Shown: positions 51,677 through 60,939, counted from the first letter of the stretch. The stretch: DNA of 64,000 bases from Pyxidicoccus sp. MSG2 (GCF_026626705.1 NZ_JAPNKC010000001.1:8636001-8700000), one strand, 5' to 3'. The notes: generated by a model from the sequence alone, not told the origin. Numbers and translations: made by a program.

Positions 51677-52773
51677 CACCGCACCTCCGTCGCCGCGACG
51701 GGGAAGCGCCGCAGGAGGAACAATCGCAACCCCAGGAACACCAGCCCACTGCCCGTCAGCGCGAGCGCCTTGGCCAGCAGCGTGAGCCCCAGGTCGTAGT
51801 AGTACCAGCCACCCGCCGCGAGCAGGAAGGCCACCGCCAGCCCCAGCAGCACCGCCGAGCGCCGGTGGAAGCCGAGCACCATCATCCCCACCGCGGTGAT
51901 GACGGCGGGCGTGTGGAGCGTCATCAGCGCCGTCACGCCCAGCGCGACGAACACCGCCGCGCCCGCCACTCCCGACGCCTCCAACCCCAGCTCCCGCATC
52001 ACCCGCCACGCCGTGTACAGCGTCAGCGCCGCCATCCCCAGCGTGAGCACCGCATCCGGTGTGGAGATGCCGTGCATGCGCAGCTCCTGGATGAAGGCGC
52101 CGGCGAAGTTGAGCGTGAGCAGCGCGCCCATGACGCCGCAGGCCAGCGCGAAGGCCACCGGGCCCACCAGCTCGCCCCAGCGCCCGCGCCGCAGCCGGGC
52201 CTGCTCCAGGAGGAGCCAGTGGACGAGCACGGCGCAGCCGAGCAGCCCCAACTGCATGCCCAGCTCACCCAGTCCCTTCCAGAGCAGGTACACCGCGGCC
52301 CCCGCCATGCCCAGGGCCATCAGGAAGCGGAGGATGGCATCCGGGAAGAGGAAGAGCAGCACCGCGCCGAGCACGAGCTGGATGACTGCGAACGCGATTT
52401 CGCTCTCCATCATCATCGCGATGCCGGTCTGCACCATGGCGACCCCGGCGAGGCACAGCGCCAGGGCGAGCTGCTCCATGAAGGCCCCCCGGGTGCTCCG
52501 CCGCAGCACCGTGGCACCGCCGCCGATGATGAGCCCGAGGAAGGCCAGCATCAGCTCCTCATCCCAGAGCCCGACGCAGCCGAAGAAGCTCAGGAGGAAC
52601 GCGGCGGCCACCCACGCGCCGAAGCCGGCGAGCGCCTTCACGAACCAGGGCGTGGCCACGTCGGTGCGTCGGTACACCTCGATGGCGGTGCGGGCCCGGG
52701 CCTCGGCGTCGGGGGCCAGATGGCCCTCGGCCTGGAGGCCATTGAGGACGTCCTGCAGTGAGGGACGCGCCAT
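51676..52773 (-). CDS. DUF4401 membrane protein
   Basis: The 365-aa protein has a short cytoplasmic N-terminus (LQDVLNGLQAEGHLAPD) and about ten hydrophobic segments. The string FVKALAGFGAWVAAAFLLSFF and the C-terminal GGWYYYDLGLTLLAKAL are characteristic of DUF4401. It lies between the DUF2157 gene (one base gap) and the GDYXXLXY gene. The function of this three-gene cassette is not known. Confidence 0.88.
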   Translation of the reverse strand: MARPSLQDVLNGLQAEGHLAPDAEARARTAIEVYRRTDVATPWFVKALAGFGAWVAAAFLLSFFGCVGLWDEELMLAFLGLIIGGGATVLRRSTRGAFMEQLALALCLAGVAMVQTGIAMMMESEIAFAVIQLVLGAVLLFLFPDAILRFLMALGMAGAAVYLLWKGLGELGMQLGLLGCAVLVHWLLLEQARLRRGRWGELVGPVAFALACGVMGALLTLNFAGAFIQELRMHGISTPDAVLTLGMAALTLYTAWRVMRELGLEASGVAGAAVFVALGVTALMTLHTPAVITAVGMMVLGFHRRSAVLLGLAVAFLLAAGGWYYYDLGLTLLAKALALTGSGLVFLGLRLFLLRRFPVAATEVR

Positions 52774-52774
52774 G

Positions 52775-53785
52775 TCAGGCCTCCTCCGCGGCGCCCGTGG
52801 CCCGGGCTTCGTTGCGCAGCCACCACACCGCGAGCGCCACCTCGCCGATGACGACGAAGGGCAGGATGAACAGGCTGAACTCGTTCACGTTCGCATCCAC
52901 GATGAGCAGGCGGCCCACCCACGTGGTGGCGAGCGTCATCGCGGACAGCACGCCCAGGGTGAGCAGGAACAACTCGCCGCGCAGGTGGCGGTGCAGCGCG
53001 TACTCCGCCGCCAGCGAGCCCAGCACGAGCAGCAGCGCCACGCCGGCTCCCGGGCCCACCTCGGACGGCGCGACGATGAAGGCCACCGCCGCCGCCAGGA
53101 GCGGGCCCACCGTCATCACCGCGAGCCCGCGGGGCACCCACCGTCCCTGGAGCCAGGCCAGGCCCGTGTTGGCGAAGTGCTCGTACGTGGCCCACGCGAA
53201 GCCGTTGAGCAGGCCCAGCACCACCGCGAGCCACGCGGCGGTGTCCTCGTCGCCGTCGAGCACCTGCCCCCAGAAGAGGACGATGCCGGTATTCAGCAGC
53301 AGGACCAGGAACATCCACAGCGGTGCGAAGCGGGCCAGGAGCACCCACGGGAGGATGAGCACCGCCCAGCCAACGAACAGCTCATACGGGTCCGCGCCCG
53401 TCTGGTAGGCCTGCCCGTACACCGCGAGCAGCGCCCCCACCAGCACCGCCGAGGCCAGCAGCGAGAGCTGGCCCGCGAGTCCCTCGCCCAGCCGCCAGGC
53501 GCCCACCGCGGTGCCGACCAGCGCCGCGGCGATGAGGCCCAGCTTCCCGAAGCGGTGCAGGGCCGCCCAGTTGTACGCGAAGAAGTAGATGACGCCGGAG
53601 AGCACCAGCAGCGTGCCGAGGGCCATCAGGGTGGTGGAGAGGAAGCTCCGCCACTCCGCGCGGGGCGGTGAGGCCACGGACAGGTGGAACGCGCGCTCCA
53701 GCGCGGTGGGCGGAAGGACTCCGGCGTCCGCGAGCGCGCGCAGGCGCTCGGGCGTCGCATCCAGGTCGAGCAGGTCTTTCGGCAC
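52775..53785 (-). CDS. DUF2157 membrane protein
   Basis: The 336-aa polytopic protein begins with a soluble segment (LRALADAGVLPPTALERAFH) and then LMALGTLLVLSGVIYFFAYNW, the hallmark of DUF2157. Around eight membrane helices follow, with AYQTGADPYELFVGWAVL near residue 125. It is the first gene of the DUF2157-DUF4401-GDYXXLXY cassette. It diverges from the pilin-like gene with 68 bases between starts. Confidence 0.9.
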   Translation of the reverse strand: MPKDLLDLDATPERLRALADAGVLPPTALERAFHLSVASPPRAEWRSFLSTTLMALGTLLVLSGVIYFFAYNWAALHRFGKLGLIAAALVGTAVGAWRLGEGLAGQLSLLASAVLVGALLAVYGQAYQTGADPYELFVGWAVLILPWVLLARFAPLWMFLVLLLNTGIVLFWGQVLDGDEDTAAWLAVVLGLLNGFAWATYEHFANTGLAWLQGRWVPRGLAVMTVGPLLAAAVAFIVAPSEVGPGAGVALLLVLGSLAAEYALHRHLRGELFLLTLGVLSAMTLATTWVGRLLIVDANVNEFSLFILPFVVIGEVALAVWWLRNEARATGAAEEA

Positions 53786-53853
53786 GCGGGCAGTGTAGCC
53801 GTCCCGGGGGCCGGGGTAACCTTGGTCGACACGAAGGAAGGGGAGTGCGCCCG

Positions 53854-54537
53854 ATGGCGACCGTGGAATGCCCGAAGTGCGGCCAGACTCTCAGCACAAC
53901 GGGGCTTGCGCCGGGCACCCTCATCACCTGCGCGTGTGGCAACGTCACGACGGCTCCGTCCCGCCTCAATCGGACCTGGCTCGTCCTCGCGCTCGGGCTG
54001 CTGGCCTGTCCGTGCATCGGCTCCGTGGCGGCCATCGCGATTCCCAACTTCGTCCGGTTCGGCCAGCGCGCCAAAGCGGCGGAGTGCAAGTCGAACCTGA
54101 AGGCCTGGCACACGGCCCAGCGGTACCACTTCCAGGACCACCGGGCCTACGAGCCGGTCTTCGCGAAGGTGGGCTTCGCGCCCGAGCGGAGCAACCGCTA
54201 CGCGTACTCCGTGGGACAGGGACCCATGGAGGTCCGCGGCACGGAGCGGAGCGAGTCGCCCGAGGGCGCGGTGTCGATTGGCGTGGACACCTTCCGGTTC
54301 ACGGAGTCGCGTGCCATCGACCTGGAGGCGCTTCCCGCGCCGGTGAAGAAGCGGCTCGGCCTCTCCGGGACGTGCCCCGACTGCAACATCACGATGGTGT
54401 GCGCCGGGAACACGGACAACGACGAGACGCTGGATGTCTGGGTCATCTCCACCGGGCCGCTGGACCTCCAGGCCGAGGACGGCGAGGCCGCCGAGCCCGG
54501 CGAGCCCCTGCACTTCGTGGACGACACGCGCTCGTGA
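53854..54537 (+). CDS. Zinc-ribbon protein with pilin-like transmembrane domain
   Basis: This 227-aa protein opens with a zinc ribbon (VECPKCGQTL and LITCACGNVT), then one membrane helix followed by AIPNFVRFGQRAKAAECKSN, which looks like the N-terminal alpha-1 region of type IV pilins but placed about 55 residues into the protein. The C-terminal domain has four further Cys, two of them in TCPDCN. The cytoplasmic ribbon and the external pilin-like head would be on opposite sides of the membrane. Similar proteins occur in myxobacteria; the function is unknown. Confidence 0.8.
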   Translation: MATVECPKCGQTLSTTGLAPGTLITCACGNVTTAPSRLNRTWLVLALGLLACPCIGSVAAIAIPNFVRFGQRAKAAECKSNLKAWHTAQRYHFQDHRAYEPVFAKVGFAPERSNRYAYSVGQGPMEVRGTERSESPEGAVSIGVDTFRFTESRAIDLEALPAPVKKRLGLSGTCPDCNITMVCAGNTDNDETLDVWVISTGPLDLQAEDGEAAEPGEPLHFVDDTRS

Positions 54538-54551
54538 GGCGCTGACGCTCC

Positions 54552-55235
54552 ATGACGCCCACGCTCAAGCCGCTCTTCCTGCTCGCGGACAGCTCGCTCC
54601 TGTACTGGCGCGATGGGGGCCGGCCGTACCTGGACTGTCTCACTTCGTTGATGCAAGCAGACGCTCCGCTCCGGGCCGCGTACCTGGGCGCATCCAACGG
54701 CGACGAGCCCGCCTTCTACGAGCTCTTCGTCGGCGCCATGGAGCTGGCGGGCATCTCCCGCTGCCGGATGATTCCCTCCCGGCCCTCGGACGAGGACCTC
54801 ACGTGGCTCGCGCGTGCGCACGTCATCCTGCTGGCGGGAGGAGACCCGCTGCTGGGCTGGGAGACCTTCCAGCGCAACGGCGTGGAGCCGCTCCTTCGCG
54901 AGCGCTACCGCGAGGGCGCCATCCTCATGGGCATCTCCGCGGGCGCGATGCACCTCGGCACACGGGCCTGGCGCGAGGACCCGCCTCCCGGCGAGCTGTC
55001 CCTGGTCCCGGTCCTCGGCCTGGCGCCCTTCATCGTGGGCGTCCACGAGGCGCCGGAGTGGAAGGAGTTGAAGCGCGCCATGCAGGCCGCGGGCCCGGGG
55101 GCGCGTGGAATCGGCATCCCGCTGGGAGGCGGCGCCCTCGTCCATCCGGATGGGACGCTGGAGCCCGTGCGCCACCCGGTGGCCACCTTCCACAATGAAG
55201 GCGCGCTGCTCCGTCAGTCGCTGGTGACGAGGTAG
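54552..55235 (+). CDS. Peptidase S51 (peptidase E)-like protein
   Basis: The 227-aa protein has the class-I glutamine-amidotransferase-like fold of peptidase E and cyanophycinase: VILLAGGDPLLGWETF near residue 95 and the nucleophile elbow LMGISAGAMHLG with Ser near residue 130, then FIVGVHEAPEW, where the His could complete the active site. ATG at 54552 follows the pilin-like gene by 14 bases. Its last 22 bases overlap the convergent ureidoglycolate lyase gene. Dipeptidase activity on Asp-X is possible, not certain. Confidence 0.8.
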   Translation: MTPTLKPLFLLADSSLLYWRDGGRPYLDCLTSLMQADAPLRAAYLGASNGDEPAFYELFVGAMELAGISRCRMIPSRPSDEDLTWLARAHVILLAGGDPLLGWETFQRNGVEPLLRERYREGAILMGISAGAMHLGTRAWREDPPPGELSLVPVLGLAPFIVGVHEAPEWKELKRAMQAAGPGARGIGIPLGGGALVHPDGTLEPVRHPVATFHNEGALLRQSLVTR

Positions 55236-55720
55236 GGCTCGGGGAGGGGGCGCTCTTCACAGTCGAGCGGAGTTCCGTCCTCCCACGCCAGCATCAGCAG
55301 GTCCGCAGGCCCATCGAGCGCGATGATGGGGTGGTGCCAGAGCCCCGGGCGGTAATTCACGCCCTGGCCCGGTCCACACACGAAGGCGCGAAGCTGCGAC
55401 AGGTCCGGCTCGCCGCGCGCATCGTCCGGGCACACGACGACGAGGAATCGCTGGCACTTCAGCGCCACGAACATCTGCGACGAGCACGGGTGACGCTCCA
55501 GCAGTCGCACCTCGAAGGGCAGCGACTTCGCCACCGAGCGGAACACCGCGAGGTTGGGCTGTGCCTCAGCGCGGCTGCCGCCGAGCCGGGCCACCCTGTC
55601 GAACCGGGTGGCGGTGCCCTGGTTGGCGCTGGAGCCACCGGAGAGGTCCAGGCCGATGACGTCCCCGAAGGGGGCGAAGGCCTCGCGGGTGAGGGGTTGT
55701 GCTCGAAGTGGCGCTCGCAT
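55214..55720 (-). CDS. allA: Ureidoglycolate lyase
   Basis: This 168-aa cupin enzyme splits ureidoglycolate to glyoxylate and urea in allantoin degradation. The start LTREAFAPFGDVIGLD, the middle LLERHPCSSQMFVALKCQRF and VNYRPGLWHHPIIALDGPAD match AllA closely. No other allantoin genes are in view, so it may serve purine turnover with partners elsewhere or act on a related ureido compound. The 3' end overlaps the peptidase-E-like gene by 22 bases. Confidence 0.9.
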   Translation of the reverse strand: MRAPLRAQPLTREAFAPFGDVIGLDLSGGSSANQGTATRFDRVARLGGSRAEAQPNLAVFRSVAKSLPFEVRLLERHPCSSQMFVALKCQRFLVVVCPDDARGEPDLSQLRAFVCGPGQGVNYRPGLWHHPIIALDGPADLLMLAWEDGTPLDCEERPLPEPYLVTSD

Positions 55721-55735
55721 GGTCCGTCTCGCTCT

Positions 55736-56440
55736 CTAGGTGCCCAGTCCGGTGATGTGCTCGCAGAGGGTCCGCATCTGGTGCTCCCACCGGGCGCGCC
55801 GGTTGCGCGCGGCGCTGGTGAAGAGGACCCGGGCCAGCGCGTAGCCGCCCGCGGCGATACCGAGGAACACGCCGAGTCCCGTGAAGACCGAAGAGGTGAA
55901 GATGGCGGTGAGTGTCCCGACGGGAATGCCGAGGCCACCACCCACGCCTCCCCAGACGCCGCCATACAGCCCGCCCGCGAGAGCTCCCTGTGAGGCCCGC
56001 AGCTCCACGCGCAGGCGCCCGCCGTTGCTCCAGAGGGTGACCTTCTCCGGGAGCGAGCCGTCCTCTTCCTTCCGCGTCCAGGTCAGCCGCTGTTCATCAT
56101 GGAAGACGGTGCCCTTTCCGCCCATCAGGTCATCCATCAGCGAGGCCAGCTTTTCGAGGCTCTTCGGCGTGAGCTGCACGGAGAGGGCGCGCTCCAGGGA
56201 GACCGAGAGGGACTCACCGAAGAAGAGGCTCTTCGTCGCGAGGGTGGCCGGGGCCTCCAGGGACTCGGCGGCGCGGCGGACGCTCTCCGGCGAGATGCCC
56301 GCGTCCGCGGCGATGCGCTCCAGTTCCTCCAGGCTCAGCTCGGCCCGGGCCTCGCGCGTGCCGAGGTGCGCCGCACGTCGCAGGATGAGCTCGGCCTCTT
56401 GTTGAGTGAAATGACGGGCGGGCTCTCGCGGCTTTTCCAT
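55736..56440 (-). CDS. Membrane protein of unknown function
   Basis: I recognise no named family in this 234-aa protein. The N-terminal part (RHFTQQEAELILRRAAHLG, LSLEELERIAADAGISPESV) resembles a short helical SHOCT/DUF1707-like or regulator-type module seen in myxobacterial membrane proteins. Residues 85-155 are amphipathic, and residues 165-205 hold two Gly-rich hydrophobic helices (GGLYGGVWGGVGGGLGIPVG, VFTGLGVFLGIAAGGYAL). ATG at 56440 was chosen over upstream starts because it opens MEKPREP. It ends 15 bases from the allA start on the same strand. Confidence 0.72.
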   Translation of the reverse strand: MEKPREPARHFTQQEAELILRRAAHLGTREARAELSLEELERIAADAGISPESVRRAAESLEAPATLATKSLFFGESLSVSLERALSVQLTPKSLEKLASLMDDLMGGKGTVFHDEQRLTWTRKEEDGSLPEKVTLWSNGGRLRVELRASQGALAGGLYGGVWGGVGGGLGIPVGTLTAIFTSSVFTGLGVFLGIAAGGYALARVLFTSAARNRRARWEHQMRTLCEHITGLGT

Positions 56441-56506
56441 GAGCGTGCATCTTGCCTCAACCCGGGGGCGCGGCTGGTAGCATCCTGGGGACACAAGGAC
56501 ACGGTG

Positions 56507-57907
56507 ATGGACTCCGTCAGACAGAACTCCCGGCCACGACGCTTCCTGCTCCTGCTGTCCTCCCTCCTGCTACTGGGCGCCTCACCTTCCCGGACTCCCA
56601 TGAGCCCTCATCCTGCCGTCCCCACCCAGGCGATTCCCCCTCCGAAGGCGCTCGCGGCGCTGTGGCCGGAGGTGCACTCGAAGGCGCTCCCCGTGGCCCC
56701 GCTGGTGCGGCACGGCGACGTGGAGAAGCACCTGAAGGCCCTGCGCGAGCAGGCCCCGGACCTCTTCCAACTGGAGGTGGTCGGGCACTCGGTGGAGGGA
56801 CGCGCGCTGTACCACCTGTCGCTGGGCACGGGAGCGCGGCACGTCCTGCTCTGGTCTCAGATGCACGGCGACGAGCCCACCGCCACCACGGCCCTGCTGG
56901 ACTTCTTCGAGTACGTCCGCACGCACCGCCAGGAGCCGTGGGTGGCGCGGATGCTCACCGAGCTCACCCTCCACGCCGTGCCCCTGCTCAACCCCGACGG
57001 CGCCGAGCGCTTCCAGCGGCGCAACGCGCAGGGCATCGACATCAACCGTGATGCGCTCGCGCTCCAGACGCCGGAGGCGCGGACGCTCAAGGGGTTGAGG
57101 GACAGGCTCAAGCCCTTCATCGGCTTCAACCTCCACAACCAGAGCTGGCGCCACGCGGTGGGCCGCACGGGGCGCCCGGCGTCCATCTCCCTGCTCGCGG
57201 CGGCCTTCGACGAGAAGCGCAGCGACAACCCGGGCCGGCTGCTGGCGAAGAAGGTGTGCGCGGTGATTCGCGACGCGGTGGAGCCGCTCGCGCCGGGGCA
57301 GGTGGGGCGCTATGACGACTCCTTCGAGGTGCGCGCCTTCGGCGACAACATGACGCGCTGGGGGACGCCCTCCGTGCTCATCGAGACGGGCGCCTGGACC
57401 TCGATGCCGCCGGACGAGCCGCTGGTGCGCCTCAACTTCGTCGCGCTGGCCACGGCGCTGGACGCGCTCGCCACAGGGAAGGCCGCGGAGGCGGACGTCA
57501 CGCGCTACGACTCCATCCCGGAGAACCTCAGCTCGGGGCTCGTGCAGGTCCTGCTCAAGGATGTGGGTCTGTTCGGCGCGGACGGGAAGCCCTTCTCCGC
57601 GGACGTGGGCATCGCCGTCACGCGCGAGGTGCGCAAGCAAAGCGGCCAGCTCACGCTCGTGCACGTCGGCAAGGTGGAGGAGCTGGGTGACCTGCGCGTC
57701 CTGGGCGCCGTCGAGTCGGTGGACGGGCGCGGACTGTTCGCCGTGCCGCTGGCGGGGCACGCCGCGAAGGTGGGCGACACCCTGCGCCTGGAGAAGCCTG
57801 GGAAGGACGGGGTGGAGACAGGCCAGTCGGGAGAGCTGATGCTCCTCAAGCCGCTGGAGCCGGCGTCCACCTATCGCGTCGAGCGCATCATCCGCTTCAA
57901 CGACTGA
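56507..57907 (+). CDS. Secreted M14 family zinc carboxypeptidase
   Basis: The 466-aa peptidase has a signal peptide (RRFLLLLSSLLLLGASPS). The zinc-binding and catalytic pattern of M14 is visible: SQMHGDEPTATTAL (His, Glu), LLNPDGAERF, IDINRDALAL and later NLHNQSW (third zinc His), with SVLIETGAW carrying the catalytic Glu. About 130 C-terminal residues form an additional beta domain. It could trim peptides or peptidoglycan stems in the periplasm or outside. Confidence 0.9.
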   Translation: MDSVRQNSRPRRFLLLLSSLLLLGASPSRTPMSPHPAVPTQAIPPPKALAALWPEVHSKALPVAPLVRHGDVEKHLKALREQAPDLFQLEVVGHSVEGRALYHLSLGTGARHVLLWSQMHGDEPTATTALLDFFEYVRTHRQEPWVARMLTELTLHAVPLLNPDGAERFQRRNAQGIDINRDALALQTPEARTLKGLRDRLKPFIGFNLHNQSWRHAVGRTGRPASISLLAAAFDEKRSDNPGRLLAKKVCAVIRDAVEPLAPGQVGRYDDSFEVRAFGDNMTRWGTPSVLIETGAWTSMPPDEPLVRLNFVALATALDALATGKAAEADVTRYDSIPENLSSGLVQVLLKDVGLFGADGKPFSADVGIAVTREVRKQSGQLTLVHVGKVEELGDLRVLGAVESVDGRGLFAVPLAGHAAKVGDTLRLEKPGKDGVETGQSGELMLLKPLEPASTYRVERIIRFND

Positions 57908-57966
57908 CAGTTCACGCACGCGTCTCTTGCCGCGGGCGCCAGGGCGGGGCCGCGTCCCGGGGGAGC

Positions 57967-57997
57967 CCGTGGCGGAGCAGTCGCTCCGCCACGGTTT
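57967..57997 (+). terminator. Intrinsic terminator after the carboxypeptidase gene
   Basis: A perfect 12-bp stem CCGTGGCGGAGC / GCTCCGCCACGG with a four-base loop, followed by TTT, lies between the convergent carboxypeptidase and Ig-lipoprotein genes. It is the clearest intrinsic terminator in the window. Confidence 0.8.
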
Positions 57998-58010
57998 CCC
58001 ATTCATCGCA

Positions 58011-59018
58011 CTACGGCGCGTACGAGTCGGCCGGCACCACGCACAGGTTCAGGGTGGCGGCGTTCTGCCCGCCGTGGCCGTCCTTGGCCGTCATGGTGAC
58101 GCTGCAGTTGTTGCAGCTCCCGGAGGGAAGCGCGGACGGGGTGAAGCGCGAGCCCTGGGAGTTGGGCGTGGAGAAGGTGCCCGCGCAGGTCGCGGTCCAC
58201 TGGTACGTCACCGGCTCGAAGTCCACGTCCACGACGTTGGCGGACAGCGTGGTGTCCTGCCCGAGCCGCACGCGGCCCTCGGTCGCCGTCACCGAGACGA
58301 TCGGCGGGGTGTTGAAGCTCACCTGGATGGTGGCGCTGCCCCCCACGGGCGTCGCGGCCACCACCTCCACGCTCACCCGGGCGGTGCTGACGCCGCCGCG
58401 CACGTCGCGGACGGTCAGCGTGAGGGTGACGGTCTGCGCCGTGGACGGCGCCGTCCAGACGGTGTTGGCGGTGCTCGCACTGCTCAGCGAGCCCGCGCTG
58501 GCCGTCCAGGCGTAGGACAGCGTGTCGCTCACCACGGGGTCATGCGCCGTGGCGCTCAGGGTGAGCTGTCCGCCGGCCTCCACCGTATTGGAAGACACCG
58601 TCACCGAGTCGATGATGGGCACGTCGTTGGTCGGGGTCACCGGAACGCTCAGGTCCTGCAGCGTGACGGCAACCAGCGCCGTGTTGCCCGCGACGATGGT
58701 GACGTTGGTGGCCTGGCCCTCGAAGATGCGCACGCCCTGGGCGCTGAAGCCGGTGGCGAGGAAGCTCCGGTCGGTGCCCGCGGGAATGCCGCTGATGGTG
58801 CCGCCCCAGGTTCCGCTCGTCTTCACCAGGTCCTGGCTGATGCTGGCGAAGTCCGGGCCGGACACGGTGACCTGGATGCGGGCGACGGAGCTGCCGTTGG
58901 CCGCGAACTCCTGTGAGGAGACGACGAACTGCACCGAGCCCGTGGCTGCCTCCGGGCTACAGCCGGCGACGAGTGCGAACATGAGGGTGACGATGGAAAG
59001 ACGCTTGAGTCCGAGCAT
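58011..59018 (-). CDS. Lipoprotein with Ig-like/PKD repeats
   Basis: The 335-aa lipoprotein has signal and lipobox (LMFALVAGC). The mature part consists of beta-sandwich repeats: an N-terminal FVVSSQEFAANGSSVARIQV domain, then two PKD/Ig-like units (SNTVEAGGQLTLSATAHDPV, ATEGRVRLGQDTTLSANVVD), and a C-terminal segment with four Cys (ATCAGTF, SCNNCSVTM). It is probably an outer-surface adhesin or scaffold. ATG at 59018 is taken as the start. Confidence 0.85.
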   Translation of the reverse strand: MLGLKRLSIVTLMFALVAGCSPEAATGSVQFVVSSQEFAANGSSVARIQVTVSGPDFASISQDLVKTSGTWGGTISGIPAGTDRSFLATGFSAQGVRIFEGQATNVTIVAGNTALVAVTLQDLSVPVTPTNDVPIIDSVTVSSNTVEAGGQLTLSATAHDPVVSDTLSYAWTASAGSLSSASTANTVWTAPSTAQTVTLTLTVRDVRGGVSTARVSVEVVAATPVGGSATIQVSFNTPPIVSVTATEGRVRLGQDTTLSANVVDVDFEPVTYQWTATCAGTFSTPNSQGSRFTPSALPSGSCNNCSVTMTAKDGHGGQNAATLNLCVVPADSYAP

Positions 59019-59115
59019 GGATGTTCCCCCTCTCACCTCCGGGCGAGGATTCGCCCGCCGAGGTGCGAGGGCTTCAGGTTGCCACATCGCCCCGCATCCC
59101 CGCATCCCCCGGCAG

Positions 59116-59218
59116 GGTGGTAACTCTTGTAACCCCAGTACCCCTGGGTAGGTGGTAACCCGTGTAACCAGGTGGTCTCCCGAGTTACCACCCGCCGAAG
59201 GTGTGACGGCCCGGTAAC
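59116..59218. repeat. GTAAC repeat cluster in a divergent promoter region
   Basis: In the 366-base gap between the Ig-lipoprotein and the protease genes lie two 19-bp copies, GGTGGTAACTCTTGTAACC (59116-59134) and GGTGGTAACCCGTGTAACC (59151-59169), each with two GTAAC pentamers nine bases apart. GTTACCACC (59184-59192) is an inverted half and GGTAAC (59213-59218) a further copy. Direct pentamer pairs of this kind are typical of response-regulator binding sites. I see nothing else in the gap apart from small GC hairpins. Confidence 0.7.
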
Positions 59219-59384
59219 AAGGCCCGTTTCCCTCTGACGCACCGTCTCGCGAGTCCCACGAAAGGGCTGGCATGTCCCCTGCTCAGGGAAAACCCGAAAC
59301 GCCAGGGCACACCCTCAATGCCCACGAGCAGGGGTACCCCTCACCCTGGCGTCTGCCTTTGCTCTGGGCCGATTCCTCCCAACC

Positions 59385-60914
59385 ATGACCCGAAAGTTCG
59401 ATTGGCTCTCTTCCGTGACGGCGATGTTCGCCGGCCTGGCCGCGGTGGCTGGCATCCCGACGTCCGCCGAGGCCGCGCAGGACGTGTCGCCGGAAATCGT
59501 CTCCGCGATGCGGCGTGACCTGGGCCTCACCGAGGCGCAGGTTCACCGCCGGCTCGCCTTCGAGGCGAAAGCTCCCCAGCTCGAGCAGAGCCTGCGCCAG
59601 CAGCTCGGCGCGAAGTTCGGCGGTGCGTGGCTCGACGCGGAAGGTGGCCAGCTCATCGTCGGTGTCACCGACGAGGCCAGCGCGGCCAAGGCACGCCTCG
59701 CCGGTGCGCGGCCCCAGCGCGTGGCCCGCAGCCAGGCACAGTTGGAGCGCGTGAAGGCGGAGCTGGACCTCAACGTGAAGGAGCTCTCTCCCGCCATCCA
59801 CTCCTGGTACGTCGACCTGCCCACCAACACCGTCGTCGTCTTCGCGGACGCATCCAGCCAGACGAAGCTCCGCGCGGACGCCTTCATCGCCGGCAGCAGC
59901 GGCGCGAAGGACGGCTCCATCCGTGTCCTCCCCTCCACGCAGGCGCCGCAGGTCGTCTACGACGTGCGCGGCGGTGACCCGTACTACTTCAGCAACTTCC
60001 GCTGTTCGATTGGCTTCGCGGTGAATGGCGGCTTCGTCACCGCGGGCCACTGTGGCGGAGCGGGCACCGCCACCACCGGGTACAACGGCGTGGCGCTGGG
60101 CACCATCCAGGCGTCCACCTTCCCGGGCAACGACTTCGGCTGGGTGGCGACCAACGGCTCGTGGACGCCGCAGCCGTGGGTCTACAACTACAACGGCGGC
60201 AACGTGACGGTGGCGGGCTCGAATGAGGCCCCGCTGGGCGCCTCCATCTGCCGCTCCGGCTACACCACCGGCTGGCGCTGCGGCACGCTCGACGCGAAGA
60301 ACGTGACAGTCAACTACTCCAACGGCCCCGTGTACGGCCTGAGCCGCAGCAACGCCTGCGCGGACGGCGGTGACTCGGGTGGCTCGTTCATCTCCGGCAA
60401 CCAGGCGCAGGGCGTGACGTCCGGCGTGGCGGGCACGTGCGCCAATGGCAATCCTCCGCAGACGTTCTTCCAGCCCATCAACCCCATCCTGAACACCTAC
60501 CGCCTCACGCTCCGCACGACGGGCGGCGGCAGCAGCGGCGCGTCGTTCATCTCGCGCTGGAATGGCAAGTGCATCGACGTGCCCAACTCCAACTTCTCGG
60601 ACGGCGTGCCGCTCCAGATGTGGGACTGCAACAACACCAGCGCGCAGAAGTGGACCTGGGTCAACGGCACGCTCCAGGCCGGCGGCAAGTGCATGGACGT
60701 GGCCGGGGCTTCGACGGCCGGTGGCACGACCATCCAGCTCGCCAACTGCAATGGCAACGCGGCCCAGCAGTTCGTGCTGAGCGGCGCGGGTGACCTCGTC
60801 AGCGTGCTCGCCAACAAGTGCGTGGACATCAAGGACTGGAACTCGGCCAGCGGCGCCCGGCTGATCATCTGGGATTGCACCGGCGGTGCGAACCAGAAGT
60901 GGGACTACCGCTGA
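59385..60914 (+). CDS. Secreted S1 family serine protease with ricin-B lectin domain
   Basis: This 509-aa exoenzyme has a signal peptide (MFAGLAAVAGIPTSAEA), a pro-region of about 165 residues of the alpha-lytic/streptogrisin type, and a protease domain with CSIGFAVNGGFVTAGHCGG (His), FPGNDFGWV (Asp) and ACADGGDSGGSFISG (Ser). Residues 385-509 form a ricin-B (CBM13) lectin with repeated Asp-Gly and QKW motifs (CIDVPNSNFSDGVPLQMWDC is one unit). It is a typical predation enzyme: folded by its pro-region, then released to attack prey wall or protein with lectin targeting. No Shine-Dalgarno site is evident before ATG 59385. Confidence 0.93.
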   Translation: MTRKFDWLSSVTAMFAGLAAVAGIPTSAEAAQDVSPEIVSAMRRDLGLTEAQVHRRLAFEAKAPQLEQSLRQQLGAKFGGAWLDAEGGQLIVGVTDEASAAKARLAGARPQRVARSQAQLERVKAELDLNVKELSPAIHSWYVDLPTNTVVVFADASSQTKLRADAFIAGSSGAKDGSIRVLPSTQAPQVVYDVRGGDPYYFSNFRCSIGFAVNGGFVTAGHCGGAGTATTGYNGVALGTIQASTFPGNDFGWVATNGSWTPQPWVYNYNGGNVTVAGSNEAPLGASICRSGYTTGWRCGTLDAKNVTVNYSNGPVYGLSRSNACADGGDSGGSFISGNQAQGVTSGVAGTCANGNPPQTFFQPINPILNTYRLTLRTTGGGSSGASFISRWNGKCIDVPNSNFSDGVPLQMWDCNNTSAQKWTWVNGTLQAGGKCMDVAGASTAGGTTIQLANCNGNAAQQFVLSGAGDLVSVLANKCVDIKDWNSASGARLIIWDCTGGANQKWDYR

Positions 60915-60939
60915 GCCCTGAGGCAGCCTGAAGACATCG

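Noticed and set aside
55214..55720. A wider allantoin degradation cluster
   Set aside because: Only allA is recognisable; neighbours are a peptidase-E-like protein and unknown membrane proteins.
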